This document shows positions 43,523 to 53,514 of a DNA stretch of 64,000 nucleotides, one piece after another (the stretch's first letter is position 1; every line of letters begins with the position of its first letter). The DNA is taken from the NCBI RefSeq assembly GCF_016065055.1, contig NZ_CP065856.1, positions 1,549,836 through 1,613,835 on the forward strand, given 5' to 3'. Source of the DNA: Halosimplex litoreum (GTDB taxonomy: Archaea; Halobacteriota; Halobacteria; Halobacteriales; Haloarculaceae). The notes under the pieces are model-generated. The model was given only the letters and a program-made list of their open reading frames with translations, was not told the origin of the DNA and made no database searches. The position numbers were made by a program, and so were the translations under genes.

Positions 43523-45313
43523 TCAGATCAGCTCTTCGAACTCGTCGAGGAACTCGTCGTAGGTGTCGATGGCCGACTGGATCGGGTCCGAACTCGTCAT
43601 GTCGACACCGGCGCTCTCCAGCAGTTCGAGCGGGTACTCCCGGGAGCCGCTGGCGAGGAACTCGCGGTAGCGCTCGGCGGCTGGCTCGCCTTCCTCCAGG
43701 ATGCCCTGGGCGAGCGCGACGGCCGCGGAGATGCCGGTCGCGTACTGGTAGACGTAGAACGCGCGGTAGAAGTGCGGGATGCGCATCCACTCGCGAGCGA
43801 TGCGGTCGTCGACGGCCGCGTTGGCGTAGTACTCCTCCTTGAGCCCGCCGTACACCTCGTCCAGTCGGTCGGCGGTCAGCGCCTCGCCCTGTTCCTCCAG
43901 CCGGTGAGCCTCGTGTTCGAACTCCGCGAACATCGTCTGGCGGAACAGCGTCGACCGGAAGCGTTCGAGGTACTGGTTCAGCACGTGCCGACGCAGCCGT
44001 TCGTCGTCGACCACGTCGAGGAGGTGATGCGTGAGGAGGGTCTCGTTGACCGTCGAGGCGACCTCGGCGACGAAGATCTCGTAGGAGCTGTAGACGTAGG
44101 GTTGGTGCTCGCTGGTGTACTCCGAGTGCAGCGAGTGGCCCAGTTCGTGGGCGAGCGTGTACATCGAGGCCACGTCGTCCTGGTAGTTCATCAGGATGAA
44201 CGGCTGGGAGTCGTAGGTGCCGCCGGAGTAGGCGCCCGACTGCTTGTTGTCGGTCTCGTAGACGTCGACCCACCGCGAGTCGAGGCCGTCGGCGAGCCAC
44301 TCCTGGTACTCCTCGCCCAGCGGCTCGACGGCGCCGGTGACCCACTCGCGGGCCTGGTCGTACTCGACGTCGGGACTCTCGCCCTCGACCATCGGGACGT
44401 ACAGGTCCCACATCTGCAGTTCGTCCGCGCCGATGGACTGCCGTTTGAGGTCGGCGTGCCGTTGCAGCACGTCGAGGTTGTCGTCGACGGTGTCGACGAG
44501 CGTGTCGTACACCTCGACGGGAACGTTCGGACCGTCCAGCGCGGCCTCGCGGGCGGTATCGTAGTCGCGGGCGCGGGCCAGTTTCACGTCGGTCTTGACG
44601 CTGTTCTTGTAGGCGGCGCCGATCGAGTTGCGGTAGTCCTCCCACTCGTCGTAGAAGGTCTCGTAGACGTCGCGACGGAACTCGCGGTCGGGGTTCTCCT
44701 GCAGCGTCGTGAAGTTGTTGAGGGTGATCCGTCGCGGCTCGCCGTCGGGGTCCTCGACACTCGGGAACGTCACGTCGGCGTTGACGAGCATGTTGTACAC
44801 CTCGCCGGTCGAGCCCAGCACCTCGCCCAGGTCCGCGAGGAGGTTCTCGACCTCCGCCGAGCGGGTGTGAGGTTTCATCCGCAACACGTCGTCGAAGTAG
44901 TGGCCATAGACGTCCAGATCGGGGTTCTCGTCGACGTACTCGTCGACGGTCTCCTCCTCGAGGCTCTGGATCTCCGGTTCGAGGAAGCTGGCGGCGCTAG
45001 AGGCTTCGGAGGCCAGCGACTGCCCGCGCGAGGACAGCGCCTGGTAGTGGCTGTCGGCCGTGTCCTCGTCGCTACGCATCCGCGCGTAGGCGGAGACGTT
45101 CGCCACCTCGCGCATGATCGACTCGTAGGTCTCCAGACAGTCCTGCAGGGTCTCGGGGTCCTCGGTGGCCCGGCCCTCGAACGCCCGGAGGTCGTCGAGT
45201 CGCTCCTGGACGGATTCGAAGGCCGCCTCCCACTCCTCGTCGTCGGCGTAGAGAGACTCGAGTTCCCACTTGTACTGCTCGTCGATCTCGCTGCGCTCGG
45301 GCACGGAACTCAT
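43523..45313 (-). CDS. pepF: oligoendopeptidase F (M3 metallopeptidase)
   Basis: The 596-residue protein is a zinc metallopeptidase of the PepF/M3B family: the HELGHSLHS motif (HExxH) lies in the middle-to-C-terminal part with a downstream Glu in the YEIFVAEVAS block. It degrades short peptides in the cytoplasm. No signal peptide; length is as expected. Confidence 0.93.
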   Translation of the reverse strand: MSSVPERSEIDEQYKWELESLYADDEEWEAAFESVQERLDDLRAFEGRATEDPETLQDCLETYESIMREVANVSAYARMRSDEDTADSHYQALSSRGQSLASEASSAASFLEPEIQSLEEETVDEYVDENPDLDVYGHYFDDVLRMKPHTRSAEVENLLADLGEVLGSTGEVYNMLVNADVTFPSVEDPDGEPRRITLNNFTTLQENPDREFRRDVYETFYDEWEDYRNSIGAAYKNSVKTDVKLARARDYDTAREAALDGPNVPVEVYDTLVDTVDDNLDVLQRHADLKRQSIGADELQMWDLYVPMVEGESPDVEYDQAREWVTGAVEPLGEEYQEWLADGLDSRWVDVYETDNKQSGAYSGGTYDSQPFILMNYQDDVASMYTLAHELGHSLHSEYTSEHQPYVYSSYEIFVAEVASTVNETLLTHHLLDVVDDERLRRHVLNQYLERFRSTLFRQTMFAEFEHEAHRLEEQGEALTADRLDEVYGGLKEEYYANAAVDDRIAREWMRIPHFYRAFYVYQYATGISAAVALAQGILEEGEPAAERYREFLASGSREYPLELLESAGVDMTSSDPIQSAIDTYDEFLDEFEELI

Positions 45314-45417
45314 GACCGCGAATTAGGACCGTCGCGCCGTAAGCCGTTCGATGCCGGAAGGGGCGTCGACCGCGCGTGAGTGGCCGTCGATCGGGCGGGC
45401 CCGCCGCGGGCCGCCGG

Positions 45418-46680
45418 TCAGTCGACGCGGCCGACGGGTCGCGCGTGCTCGCTCAGGTCCGCCGCGAGCGAGCGCGCGGTTTCGCGGAGGCGGTCGACGA
45501 CCGCGGGGTGGTCGTCGGCCACGTCGAACCGCTCCTCGACGTCTTCGTGGAGGTGATACAGCTCGTCGGTGTCCAGCCGGAGCTTCCAGCCGTCGGCGTC
45601 GCGGACCGCCCCGAAGTCGCCGCCGCCGGTCTGGTAGACGTAGCGCTCGCGAGGCGAATCGGCCGACCCGGGCCGCATCAGGAGGTCGGTCGCGTCCGCG
45701 CCGTCGATCGTCCGGTCGGCCGGGAGGTCGACGCCGGCCAGGGCCGCCAGCGTCGGCAAGAGATCCATCGCGGTCAGGAGTTCGCTGCAGACGCTCCCGC
45801 TCGGGATCGTCCCCGGCCAGCGCGCGATCGCTGGGACGCGTGGGCCGCCTTCCGCGACGGAGAACTTCCCGCCCGAGAGGTGTCCGGGGCTCCCGCCGTC
45901 GACCCCTTCCTCCAGCCAGGGGCCGTTGTCGGAGGTGTAGATCACGAGCGTCTCCTCGTCGATGCCCAGCCGGTCGAGCGTCGCCAGAATGCGGCCCACG
46001 CTCCAGTCGATCTCCTCGATAGCGTCGCCGTAGTCGCCGCGTCTGGAGGTCCCGTCGAACTCGTCGGAGGCGTCCAGCGGGACGTGGGGCATCGTGTGTG
46101 CGAGATAACAGAAGAACGGGCCGTCGCGGTTGTCCTCGATGAACTCGACGGCCTCCTCGGTGTAGCGGCGGGTGAGCGTCGACTGGTCGACCGGTGCCTC
46201 GACCACGTCGGTGTCGCGCATCAGCGGGAGTTCGCGGTACTCTCCGTCGGTGTGGGCGGCGCCCATGTCGTTGGAGTAGGGCACGCCGAAGTACTCGTCG
46301 AACCCGTGGTTCGTCGGGAGAAACGGCTCGCAGTCGCCGAGGTGCCACTTGCCGAGACAGGTCGAGGCGTAGCCCGCCTCGTCGAGCACGTCGGGGATCG
46401 TCACCTCGTCGGGATGGAGCCCCTCCTCGTCGTCGGGAAAGAGCACCCACTCCTCGAGCCCGACGCGACCGGGGTACGAGCCGGTCAGCAGCGAGGCCCG
46501 AGAGGGCGTGCAGATCGGCGCGCCGGCGTAGAAGCTCGTGAACTTCGCCCCCTCGGTCGCCATGCCGTCGAGATTGGGCGTCTCGATGTACGGCGACCCG
46601 AAACAGCCGATGTCGCCGAACCCCTGGTCGTCGGCGAAGACGACCACGACGTTCGGCGGGTCCGCGGTATCCGTCGGCAC
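45418..46680 (-). CDS. arylsulfatase-type sulfatase
   Basis: A 420-residue sulfatase: VVVVFADDQGFGDIG binds metal near the start, CTPSRASLLTG is the C-x-P-S-R formylglycine motif, then the GKWHLG block and the final DNGPW block. Sulfatase action needs a formylglycine-generating enzyme, not seen here. A GTG start at 46680 fits; no clear ATG. No signal peptide, so cytoplasmic, which fits haloarchaeal sulfatases of unknown substrate. Confidence 0.85.
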   Translation of the reverse strand: MPTDTADPPNVVVVFADDQGFGDIGCFGSPYIETPNLDGMATEGAKFTSFYAGAPICTPSRASLLTGSYPGRVGLEEWVLFPDDEEGLHPDEVTIPDVLDEAGYASTCLGKWHLGDCEPFLPTNHGFDEYFGVPYSNDMGAAHTDGEYRELPLMRDTDVVEAPVDQSTLTRRYTEEAVEFIEDNRDGPFFCYLAHTMPHVPLDASDEFDGTSRRGDYGDAIEEIDWSVGRILATLDRLGIDEETLVIYTSDNGPWLEEGVDGGSPGHLSGGKFSVAEGGPRVPAIARWPGTIPSGSVCSELLTAMDLLPTLAALAGVDLPADRTIDGADATDLLMRPGSADSPRERYVYQTGGGDFGAVRDADGWKLRLDTDELYHLHEDVEERFDVADDHPAVVDRLRETARSLAADLSEHARPVGRVD

Positions 46681-46825
46681 GCCTCTCCCGAGTCGTCCCC
46701 GGTGCAAAAGTCCACCGCCGAGCGGCCCGGGCACGGCGTTGCGGCCGTCTCGGTGGGACCGTCCCGATCCCGAGAGCGCTTCCGGTGACACAACAGGCAT
46801 GCCCGCCGCGCGACCAACTGTCGCC

Positions 46826-47821
46826 ATGGCGAACCCGACCGTCGTCTTCCCCGAGCCCCGCGAGGTCGCGATCGAGGACCGCGAACGCCCCGAACCCGGC
46901 GAGCGCGAAGTTCTGATCGAGACCGACACCACGCTGATCAGCACCGGGACGGAGCTGACCGTCCTCTCGGGCGACTACCCGGACGGGTCGGTGTGGGACG
47001 ACTACGGCACCTATCCGTTCGAACCGGGCTACGCGAACGTGGGACGAGTCGTCGACGCCGACGTGACACACCTCGCCGAAGGCGACCGCGTGGCGACCTG
47101 GGCCCCCCACGCGAAGTACGTCACCGCGCTCGCGGACGACTGCGTGCGAGTGCCCGACGACGTGACCGACCAGCAGGCGAGCGCGTTCGCGATCGCCCAG
47201 ATCGCGATGAACGGCGTCCGTCGCGGCCGCGTAGACTGGGGCGAGACCGTCGCCGTCTACGGGCTGGGGGTCGTCGGCCAGCTGGCCGCCCGGTTCGCCC
47301 GGGTCGCCGGCGCCGAGCGGGTCGTCGGCGTCGACGTCGCGAGCGAGCGCGTCTCGTACCTGCCCGACGAATCGGGCGTGACGGGGCTCGATCCGACGGC
47401 GAGCGACCCCGCCGTCGCGATCGACGACCGCACGAACGGCCGCATGGCCGACGCCGTCTTCGAGGCGACCGGCAACCCCGAGGCGATCCCCGAGGAGTTC
47501 GACGTGCTGGCCGAACAGGGCCGGCTGGTCCTCCTCTCCAGCCCGCACGGGGAGACGAGCCTGGACTTCCACGACGCCGTCAACGCGCCGAGCACGGAGA
47601 TAATCGGCGCCCACCAGACGAGTCATCCCCCGACCGCGACGGCCGCCGACCCGTGGACGAAGGCCCGCCACGCCGAGCTGTACGTCGAGTATCTCCGACA
47701 GGGTCGGCTGGCCGTCGACGAGCTGTTCTCGCACGTCCGGCCCGCGGCGGAGGCGCCGGCGCTCTACGAGTCGCTGCTCGACGACCGGACCGACGCGATG
47801 GCCGTCCGGTTGGAGTGGTGA
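46826..47821 (+). CDS. zinc-type alcohol dehydrogenase-like (MDR) oxidoreductase
   Basis: A 331-residue MDR protein. N-terminal GroES-like part (PEPGEREVLIETDTTLISTGTELTVLSG) and a nucleotide-binding part with VYGLGVVGQLAARFARVAGAERVVGVD. The usual catalytic zinc Cys at the start of the GroES motif is a Ser/Thr-like context, so it may be zinc-independent. It is divergent from the sulfatase. Confidence 0.8.
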   Translation: MANPTVVFPEPREVAIEDRERPEPGEREVLIETDTTLISTGTELTVLSGDYPDGSVWDDYGTYPFEPGYANVGRVVDADVTHLAEGDRVATWAPHAKYVTALADDCVRVPDDVTDQQASAFAIAQIAMNGVRRGRVDWGETVAVYGLGVVGQLAARFARVAGAERVVGVDVASERVSYLPDESGVTGLDPTASDPAVAIDDRTNGRMADAVFEATGNPEAIPEEFDVLAEQGRLVLLSSPHGETSLDFHDAVNAPSTEIIGAHQTSHPPTATAADPWTKARHAELYVEYLRQGRLAVDELFSHVRPAAEAPALYESLLDDRTDAMAVRLEW

Positions 47822-47844
47822 GCCGCCCGGGCACCACGGGTGTG

Positions 47845-48732
47845 TCAGCGGTCGTGTTCCCCGTCGTCTTCGGCCGAGGGACCGGGGACGGACTCGGCCA
47901 CGTCGGGCCGGTCGTCATCCCCGCGTGACGCCACGGCGTCACGGCCCGCCGCTCGCCCGGGTCCACCGCCGTCCCGGTCTGTGCCGGACGACCGCTGGAA
48001 GTCACGGAACAGCAACAGCCCGTAGGCGGCGACGATCACGGCGGGGACGGCGACGACCGTCGTCCCGAAGAGGATACCGACGGGGCCGAGGTTCCGCACC
48101 GCCCCGCTGAGGACGACCGATCCCACCGCACCCGCGACGAGGTGTGTCAGTCCGAACGTCGCGTACTCGCCGCCCGCCTTCGCGCGCTCGACCGTCTCGC
48201 TCAGCGCCGTCCCGAGGTCGGCGTCGGCGACGACCACCGCGAACGGCAAACCGTAGACGAGGTAGGAGAGCACCAGCACGACCAGCAGGCCGACCGGAGG
48301 CAGGATCAGGAACGGGACGGCCACGAGCACGACTCCGAATCGGATCAGGTTCACGCCGACCATCCGGAGAGTGAACCGCTGGACGCCGTCGCCGAGCGCA
48401 GGCGGGTCGCCGTCGATACGGGCGTTCAGCGCGCCGAGAAAGCCCGCCTCCAGCGCCGACGTGACGAGCAGGCCGACGAGGAACAGCGGGACGAACAGCG
48501 CGACCGAGAGGGGACCACCGATCCCGACGCCGGCGGGACCGCTGGGGAGCGAGACGTACGTCCACAGCGTCGGTAGTCCGGCGGGGAAGGGGAACGTGAC
48601 GCCGCCTCCGCCTCCGGCCGCGAGCGCGCGGGCGACCTGCGATCCCGACAGCAGCGTCGCCACGACCGGGATCCAGGCGAGCGAGAGCGACTCCTCGGTG
48701 ACTGTCACCGCGCGGTCGAATCTGGAGGGCAT
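47845..48732 (-). CDS. multi-TM membrane protein (DUF4013-like)
   Basis: A 295-residue integral membrane protein with about five or six helices, GTG/ATG adjacent starts (ATG at 48732 chosen), and a hydrophilic acidic C-terminal tail (residues about 245-295). I associate it from memory with DUF4013. Function unknown. Confidence 0.6.
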   Translation of the reverse strand: MPSRFDRAVTVTEESLSLAWIPVVATLLSGSQVARALAAGGGGGVTFPFPAGLPTLWTYVSLPSGPAGVGIGGPLSVALFVPLFLVGLLVTSALEAGFLGALNARIDGDPPALGDGVQRFTLRMVGVNLIRFGVVLVAVPFLILPPVGLLVVLVLSYLVYGLPFAVVVADADLGTALSETVERAKAGGEYATFGLTHLVAGAVGSVVLSGAVRNLGPVGILFGTTVVAVPAVIVAAYGLLLFRDFQRSSGTDRDGGGPGRAAGRDAVASRGDDDRPDVAESVPGPSAEDDGEHDR

Positions 48733-48798
48733 CACCGGCGATGGCGGTCGGCTGCCACAAGTGCTTTCGGCGTCACCGCCCGGCCACCACCGCGACGC

Positions 48799-49536
48799 TC
48801 ACGCCGCCCGCGCCTCGAATATCAGCGTCGACGGCAGCTTCGCCAGCAGTTCGGGCCTGTGTTCACCCCACGGCCCTTCCTCGTAGTCGTCGGGATCCGA
48901 CGACCCGGGTTCGAGCATCCGTTCGACCCGAAACCCCGCACCGACGAGCGCGTTGTGCACGTCGGCGACCGAGTGGCGATAGGTCACCATGTCGACGTCG
49001 AGGTCGTCCTGGGGCGTCACCTGGCGACCCGTGTCGAAGTAGCTCTCCTCGACCTCGTGGGTCTCGGGGTCGGCGAGGCCGTAGACCGGATGAGGCATCG
49101 AGAAGACGAACCGGCCGCCCGAGCGGAGGACGCGGTTGGTCTCGCGGAAACACGCGGTCAGGTCGTCGACCCACTGGAAGACGTAGGCGTTGAACGCCAC
49201 GTCGAAGGTCGAGTCCGGGAACATGGCTAGATCGGTCACGTCGCCCTGGACGAAGTCCACGTCGGCGTCGTACTCGTCGGCGAGGTCGCGAGCGAAGGCG
49301 AGTTGCTCCGTCGAGAGGTCGATGCCGGTCACGCTGGCGCCGCGCTGTGCGAGGGCGACCGAGCACTGCCCGCCGCCACAGCCCAGTTCCAGCACGTCCT
49401 TGTCGGCCACGTCCAGCAGCAGCCGCAGGTCGTCGTCGGCACTCATACCTGTCCAGTTGACCCCCACGTCCAGGTCGATATCGGCCTGGAACCAGCGGGC
49501 AGTCTGCTCCCACCACGTCTTCACTTCCTCGGTCAT
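48799..49536 (-). CDS. SAM-dependent methyltransferase, class I
   Basis: A 245-residue methyltransferase: motif I VLELGCGGGQCSVAL, motif II TGIDLS, motif post-II (DVDFVQGDVTDL) and motif IV-like DVAFNAYVFQWV. The layout fits a UbiE/TrmO-like class I enzyme. The substrate cannot be told from sequence. The ATG at 49536 precedes KTWWEQTARWF. Confidence 0.85.
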   Translation of the reverse strand: MTEEVKTWWEQTARWFQADIDLDVGVNWTGMSADDDLRLLLDVADKDVLELGCGGGQCSVALAQRGASVTGIDLSTEQLAFARDLADEYDADVDFVQGDVTDLAMFPDSTFDVAFNAYVFQWVDDLTACFRETNRVLRSGGRFVFSMPHPVYGLADPETHEVEESYFDTGRQVTPQDDLDVDMVTYRHSVADVHNALVGAGFRVERMLEPGSSDPDDYEEGPWGEHRPELLAKLPSTLIFEARAA

Positions 49537-49699
49537 ACCCCTCTGTTTCGGTCGGCCGCAATAGGTCTTCTGCACGGCTGTGAGTGCGTTCCTGACCGAT
49601 CGGACCGGCGGGGTAGCCCCTCGTCGGAAGGTCCGCTTCGGACGGCGTACGGACCGTTCGGTCGCTAGACGTTTCCCCCTGGCGGCCGTACGTCGAGAC

Positions 49700-50026
49700 A
49701 TGAAGACGGTCGTGACCGAACACGACGGACGGATGCTCGCACGGGTCGAAGGCGACGACCGAGTGTTCGAGGTGAGCTTCGACTCGGTCGAACCGACGGA
49801 CGTGACGCTCCGATTCCTGCGCGGCGGCGAGCGCGTCGGGAGCATCTACAACGACGACGGCACCGACCGGACGATGGCGCGCCTGACCACGGGTCGCGAC
49901 GGGACGGACTTCATCGGCGTCGAGGTTCCCAAGGAGTTCGTCGGCGAACTGCTCGACGCCGCGGTCGAGGCCGGTCGAGTGACCGACGAGGCCGCCGTCG
50001 AGGGGTACCGGGTCAGGGTACTCTGA
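49700..50026 (+). CDS. small conserved haloarchaeal protein
   Basis: A 108-residue protein with strands (KTVVTEHDGRMLARVEGD) and a C-terminal helix (FVGELLDAAVEAGRV). Probably a beta-barrel-like fold. No cysteines or catalytic signature. Starts 163 bp from the methyltransferase gene on the other strand. Confidence 0.6.
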   Translation: MKTVVTEHDGRMLARVEGDDRVFEVSFDSVEPTDVTLRFLRGGERVGSIYNDDGTDRTMARLTTGRDGTDFIGVEVPKEFVGELLDAAVEAGRVTDEAAVEGYRVRVL

Positions 50027-50059
50027 GCGGTTGGACCGCCACGGCGGGCCGTCGACCGA

Positions 50060-50914
50060 TCACTCGATGCCGTCGCGGATCGCGCCGGCCACCCGAGCGT
50101 CGACGGTCCGGTCGCGGTGGCGCCGTCGCCAGACCGCACGGGCGCTCTCGGCGGCCGTTCGGTCCGTCGAGAACGCCACGCCCGGATAGGCCACGTCCCA
50201 GAGGACGAGCGAGTACGGTGGCGCCGGCGCGACGCCCTCCGGTCCCGCCACGACGTCCGAGCCGAGCACGCGGTCGATTTTCGACGGGTCCGACTCGCCG
50301 CGGCCGACCTCGACGGCGAGCCCGACCACGCGCCGGACGAGCTGACGAGCGAACCCGCCCGCCGCGAGTTCGACGACCAGGAAGTCGTCGTCGCGCTCGA
50401 CCGCCGCGGAGAGTTCCCGGACCGTCCCCTCGACGTCGGGCGTGAGATTGTGGAAGTCGTGCTCGCCGGCGAGCCGGTCGAGCGCGTCTCGGACCCGAGC
50501 CTCGTCGATCGGTCCCTCCTCGCTCGCTCGTTCGCTGCCGTCGCGGGGCGCGTACAGGTGGTAGCGATACTCCCGATGGACGGCGTCGTGGGTGGCGTGA
50601 AACTCCGCATCCACGTCCGCGCTGGCCCACGCGCGGACGGAGGCGGGTAACTCGCTGTTGAACGCCCGCGGCGAGAGCCACTCGGGCGCCTCGAAGGCGA
50701 CGGTCTGCGCGCGAGCGGACACGCCGGCGTCCGTGCGACCGGCCGCGGCGTAGCCGTCGGGTTTGTCCGCTTCGTCGTCCAGCACGCCCAGATCCCGCAA
50801 CGCGTCGAAGACGCACTCCTCGACGGTGGACACGTCGGGCTGGCGCTGGAAGCCGTGGAAGGGGCGGCCGTCGTAGGCGAGTCGATAGGCGCGGGTCGCC
50901 GGCAGCTCCGACAT
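50060..50914 (-). CDS. truA: tRNA pseudouridine synthase TruA
   Basis: The 284-residue protein makes pseudouridine at tRNA positions 38-40. N-terminal start LPATRAYRLAYDGRPFHGFQRQ, then the catalytic motif AAGRTDAGVSA with the Asp, and the later FNSELPASVRAW block. Archaeal length and layout. Downstream stop is 34 bp from the small gene at 49700-50026. Confidence 0.93.
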   Translation of the reverse strand: MSELPATRAYRLAYDGRPFHGFQRQPDVSTVEECVFDALRDLGVLDDEADKPDGYAAAGRTDAGVSARAQTVAFEAPEWLSPRAFNSELPASVRAWASADVDAEFHATHDAVHREYRYHLYAPRDGSERASEEGPIDEARVRDALDRLAGEHDFHNLTPDVEGTVRELSAAVERDDDFLVVELAAGGFARQLVRRVVGLAVEVGRGESDPSKIDRVLGSDVVAGPEGVAPAPPYSLVLWDVAYPGVAFSTDRTAAESARAVWRRRHRDRTVDARVAGAIRDGIE

Positions 50915-50962
50915 CGCTCCCGCTTCGCGAGAGCGACCCTTGTCGGTTTCGGGCCGATGCGG

Positions 50963-51538
50963 TCAGGAGGGCTCCGAGGCGCGGTCGGGCACGTCCTCGC
51001 CGAGTACGTCCAGCCGGCGACGGTACTCGTCGTCGCCGATCTCCCCGCGGGCGTAGCGCTCCCGGAGGATCGCGACCGGGTCGCGGTCCGCGGTGTCCGA
51101 GTCGCCGTCGCCGATGCTCGGGTCGACGGCCTCCGGACCGTCCTCGACGACCCGCTCGACGCGGCGCTCGAACTCCTCGAGCGAGAGCGCGCCGGCGGCG
51201 TAGCGGGCGCGCAGCTCCTCGATCACCACGTCGTCGTCGGTCACGTCGTACTCGTCGAGGCGGTCGGCGACCGCGGCGACCAGACCGAGCAGGACGACGA
51301 CGCCGAGGCCGCCGGCCTGCCAGGGCGCCAGGCCGACGTGACCCGGGAAGACCGCCGCGAGAACGGGACCCAGTACTGTCCACGCGGTGGCGAGGAGAGC
51401 CAGGGGAGTCAGGTCGGGGTCGTCGCGCGAGCCGCGACCGCGGACGGCGCTCCGGACGCGGCCCCAGTGGACGGATCCGTCGGGCTCCGTGGCGACGCGA
51501 CCGACGCGCTGCCAGTCGGTCCCGCTGTCGTCGCTCAT
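50963..51538 (-). CDS. SHOCT-domain membrane protein
   Basis: A 191-residue protein with two membrane helices in the middle (LALLATAWTVLGPVLAAVF and GGLGVVVLLGLVAAVAD) and two SHOCT-type segments (IEELRARYAAGALSLEEFERRV and LRERYARGEIGDDEYRRRLDVL). SHOCT motifs are short oligomerisation helices found next to membrane domains. The function is unknown. Confidence 0.75.
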   Translation of the reverse strand: MSDDSGTDWQRVGRVATEPDGSVHWGRVRSAVRGRGSRDDPDLTPLALLATAWTVLGPVLAAVFPGHVGLAPWQAGGLGVVVLLGLVAAVADRLDEYDVTDDDVVIEELRARYAAGALSLEEFERRVERVVEDGPEAVDPSIGDGDSDTADRDPVAILRERYARGEIGDDEYRRRLDVLGEDVPDRASEPS

Positions 51539-51601
51539 CGGTCGCGGGAAGGAACGTCAGTCACGAGACTGTTTCGGCTCGGCGTGCGGAGCGGCCGACG
51601 A

Positions 51602-52912
51602 TCAGACCAGGTCGTCGTAGGTCGGCCGCTCGCTGTCGCCGGGGAACTCCTCTACTGGGACGTTCGTCTGCTCCCCCGAGTTCATGTCCTTGACCGTCAC
51701 CTCGTCGTTTTCCAGGTCGCGCTCGCCGACGATCACCACTGTTTCGGCGTCGATGGAGTCGGCGTAGTTCATCTGCGCGCCAAAGGAGCGGTCGCTCACG
51801 TCCGTCTCGACGACGTGGCCGCGCTCGCGCAGGTCGCGGGCGATGCGCGATGCCACCGAGCGCACGTCGCCGACCTGCAGGACGTAGTAGTCCGTCGAGA
51901 TACCTTCGCCGGGCCAGGCGTCGTGGGTCTGCAGCAGCAGTGGGAGCGTCGAGTTCATCACGCCGATACCGACGCCGACGGCGGGCGTGGGCTGGCCGCC
52001 GAACTCCTCGATGAGGTGGTCGTAGCGGCCACCGCCGAAGATCGACCGGGAGACCTCGCCGGAGGCGTCGAAACACTCGAAGACGATCCCCGTGTAGTAG
52101 TCCAGCCCGCGAGCGGTGGTGAGGGAGACGTCACAGTACTCCCGGACGCCGAAGTCCTCCGCGGCGGCGAGGACGTTCTCGAGGTTCGCCACGGCGTCGG
52201 CCAGGTCCTCGCTGTCGGAGAACTCGGTCAGCGCCGATAGATCGTCGTCGCCGGCGACGAGCAGGTCGTCGAACTCCCGGGCCTGGTCGTAGGACAGCCC
52301 CGCGTCGAACAGCAGGCCCAGATACTCGCCCTCGTCGACCTTCGCGCGCTTGTCGACCGCCCGAATGGCCTCGGTGGTGTCCACGTCGGCGTCGAACGAC
52401 CGCAGGAGCTCGCCCAGGATGTCCCGATGAGAGACCCGGAACTCGAACTCCGAGCCGTCGAGGCCCAGATTCGTCAGCGAGTCGGCGGCGAAGGCGAGCA
52501 CCTCGGCGTCCGCTTCGGGTTCCGAGGAGCCGAAGATGTCGGCGTTGGTCTGATACAGTTCCCGAAAGCGGCCCTGCTGGACCTGCTCGTAGCGCCAGAA
52601 CGGTCGCGTCGAGACCCACTTGATCGGCTTCGACAGCGCCTGCTGTTTGGCGACGACCATCCGCGCGACCGTCGGCGTCAGCTCCGGGGTGAGCGTGACG
52701 TGGCGGCCGCCCTTGTCCTCGAAGTCGTACAGTTCGTCGACGATGTCCTCGCCGCTCTTGTCGGTCCACATCTCCGCCGGCTCCAGCGCCGGCGTCGACG
52801 TCTCCCGGAAGCCGTAGGCCCGCGCCGTCTCCTCGATCGTGTCGATGACCTGCCGGCGCGGGGCCATCTCGTCGGGGTAGAAGTCGGTGAACCCCTTGAG
52901 TCCCTCGTACAT
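51602..52912 (-). CDS. hisS: histidyl-tRNA synthetase
   Basis: The 436-residue class II synthetase: motif 1 region at the start (FYPDEMAPRRQVIDTIEETARAYGF), motif 2 with FWRYEQVQQGRFREL, the His-A signature LTTARGLDYYTGIVFE and motif 3 GGGRYDHL. C-terminal anticodon-binding domain. The start ATG at 52912 (MYEGLKGFTDFYPDE) is the family N-terminus. Confidence 0.95.
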   Translation of the reverse strand: MYEGLKGFTDFYPDEMAPRRQVIDTIEETARAYGFRETSTPALEPAEMWTDKSGEDIVDELYDFEDKGGRHVTLTPELTPTVARMVVAKQQALSKPIKWVSTRPFWRYEQVQQGRFRELYQTNADIFGSSEPEADAEVLAFAADSLTNLGLDGSEFEFRVSHRDILGELLRSFDADVDTTEAIRAVDKRAKVDEGEYLGLLFDAGLSYDQAREFDDLLVAGDDDLSALTEFSDSEDLADAVANLENVLAAAEDFGVREYCDVSLTTARGLDYYTGIVFECFDASGEVSRSIFGGGRYDHLIEEFGGQPTPAVGVGIGVMNSTLPLLLQTHDAWPGEGISTDYYVLQVGDVRSVASRIARDLRERGHVVETDVSDRSFGAQMNYADSIDAETVVIVGERDLENDEVTVKDMNSGEQTNVPVEEFPGDSERPTYDDLV

Positions 52913-52991
52913 GTCCACCCGTTCGGTGAGGGGTCGCTTCAACCTGTCCGTGTGTGACGAACCGTCGAGTCTCGTCGAAGCTCCCGGCCAG

Positions 52992-53417
52992 TCAGTCGTC
53001 CACGTCGGGCTCGGCGGAACTGTCGTACATGGCTTCGAACTCTCGTTCGCCACGGATCAGTTCGTCGACGCCATCGGAGAGGAGTACATCGCCGAAGACA
53101 GTCGCGCGGTAGTACGTGTACAGCCCGTCTTGGCCCCGCTCCGTCCGCTGTCGTTTCTCGACGAGGCCCACGTCGACGAGCTCGTTGAGGTGGTAGTGGA
53201 GCGTGCTGTCGTCGATCTCCATCGCCGCTTCGAGCTCGGTCGGACTCATGTCACCTCCGTGAACCAACCGATAGAGGACCTCGTACCGCGTTCTGTGTCC
53301 GACGGCGGTGTGCATAGCGAGGTACTCGTCGAGCGAGAGAACGCTATCCGCAGGCAACATCTCTTCCGGATCGTCCGGGAAGTCGTTCTCCGCCCCCGAC
53401 GTACGGTCTATCGACAT
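52992..53417 (-). CDS. ArsR-like winged-helix regulator (module 2)
   Basis: A 141-residue paralogue of the regulator at 8588. The shared blocks are the N-terminal DDPEEMLPADSVLSLDEYLAMH and the winged helix (RYEVLYRLVHGGDMSPTEL..LHYHLNELVDVGLV). Divergent from the DUF7509-like gene at 53515, intergenic gap 97 bp. The pair duplicates the 8588-9683 module. Confidence 0.85.
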   Translation of the reverse strand: MSIDRTSGAENDFPDDPEEMLPADSVLSLDEYLAMHTAVGHRTRYEVLYRLVHGGDMSPTELEAAMEIDDSTLHYHLNELVDVGLVEKRQRTERGQDGLYTYYRATVFGDVLLSDGVDELIRGEREFEAMYDSSAEPDVDD

Positions 53418-53483
53418 CTCGTGAGTTCGTACCGGTCGGGCGAACTTAGCTGTTCTCAAGCCAACTATCGCTGAAAACACTGC

Positions 53484-53492
53484 TTTTTATAA
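53484..53492 (+). promoter_or_regulatory. TATA box of the gene at 53515
   Basis: TTTTTATAA is centred about 26 bp upstream of the ATG at 53515, predicting a leaderless transcript as in the paralogous module at 9069. Confidence 0.6.
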
Positions 53493-53514
53493 ACGAATCG
53501 GGTGACGGTCGCGT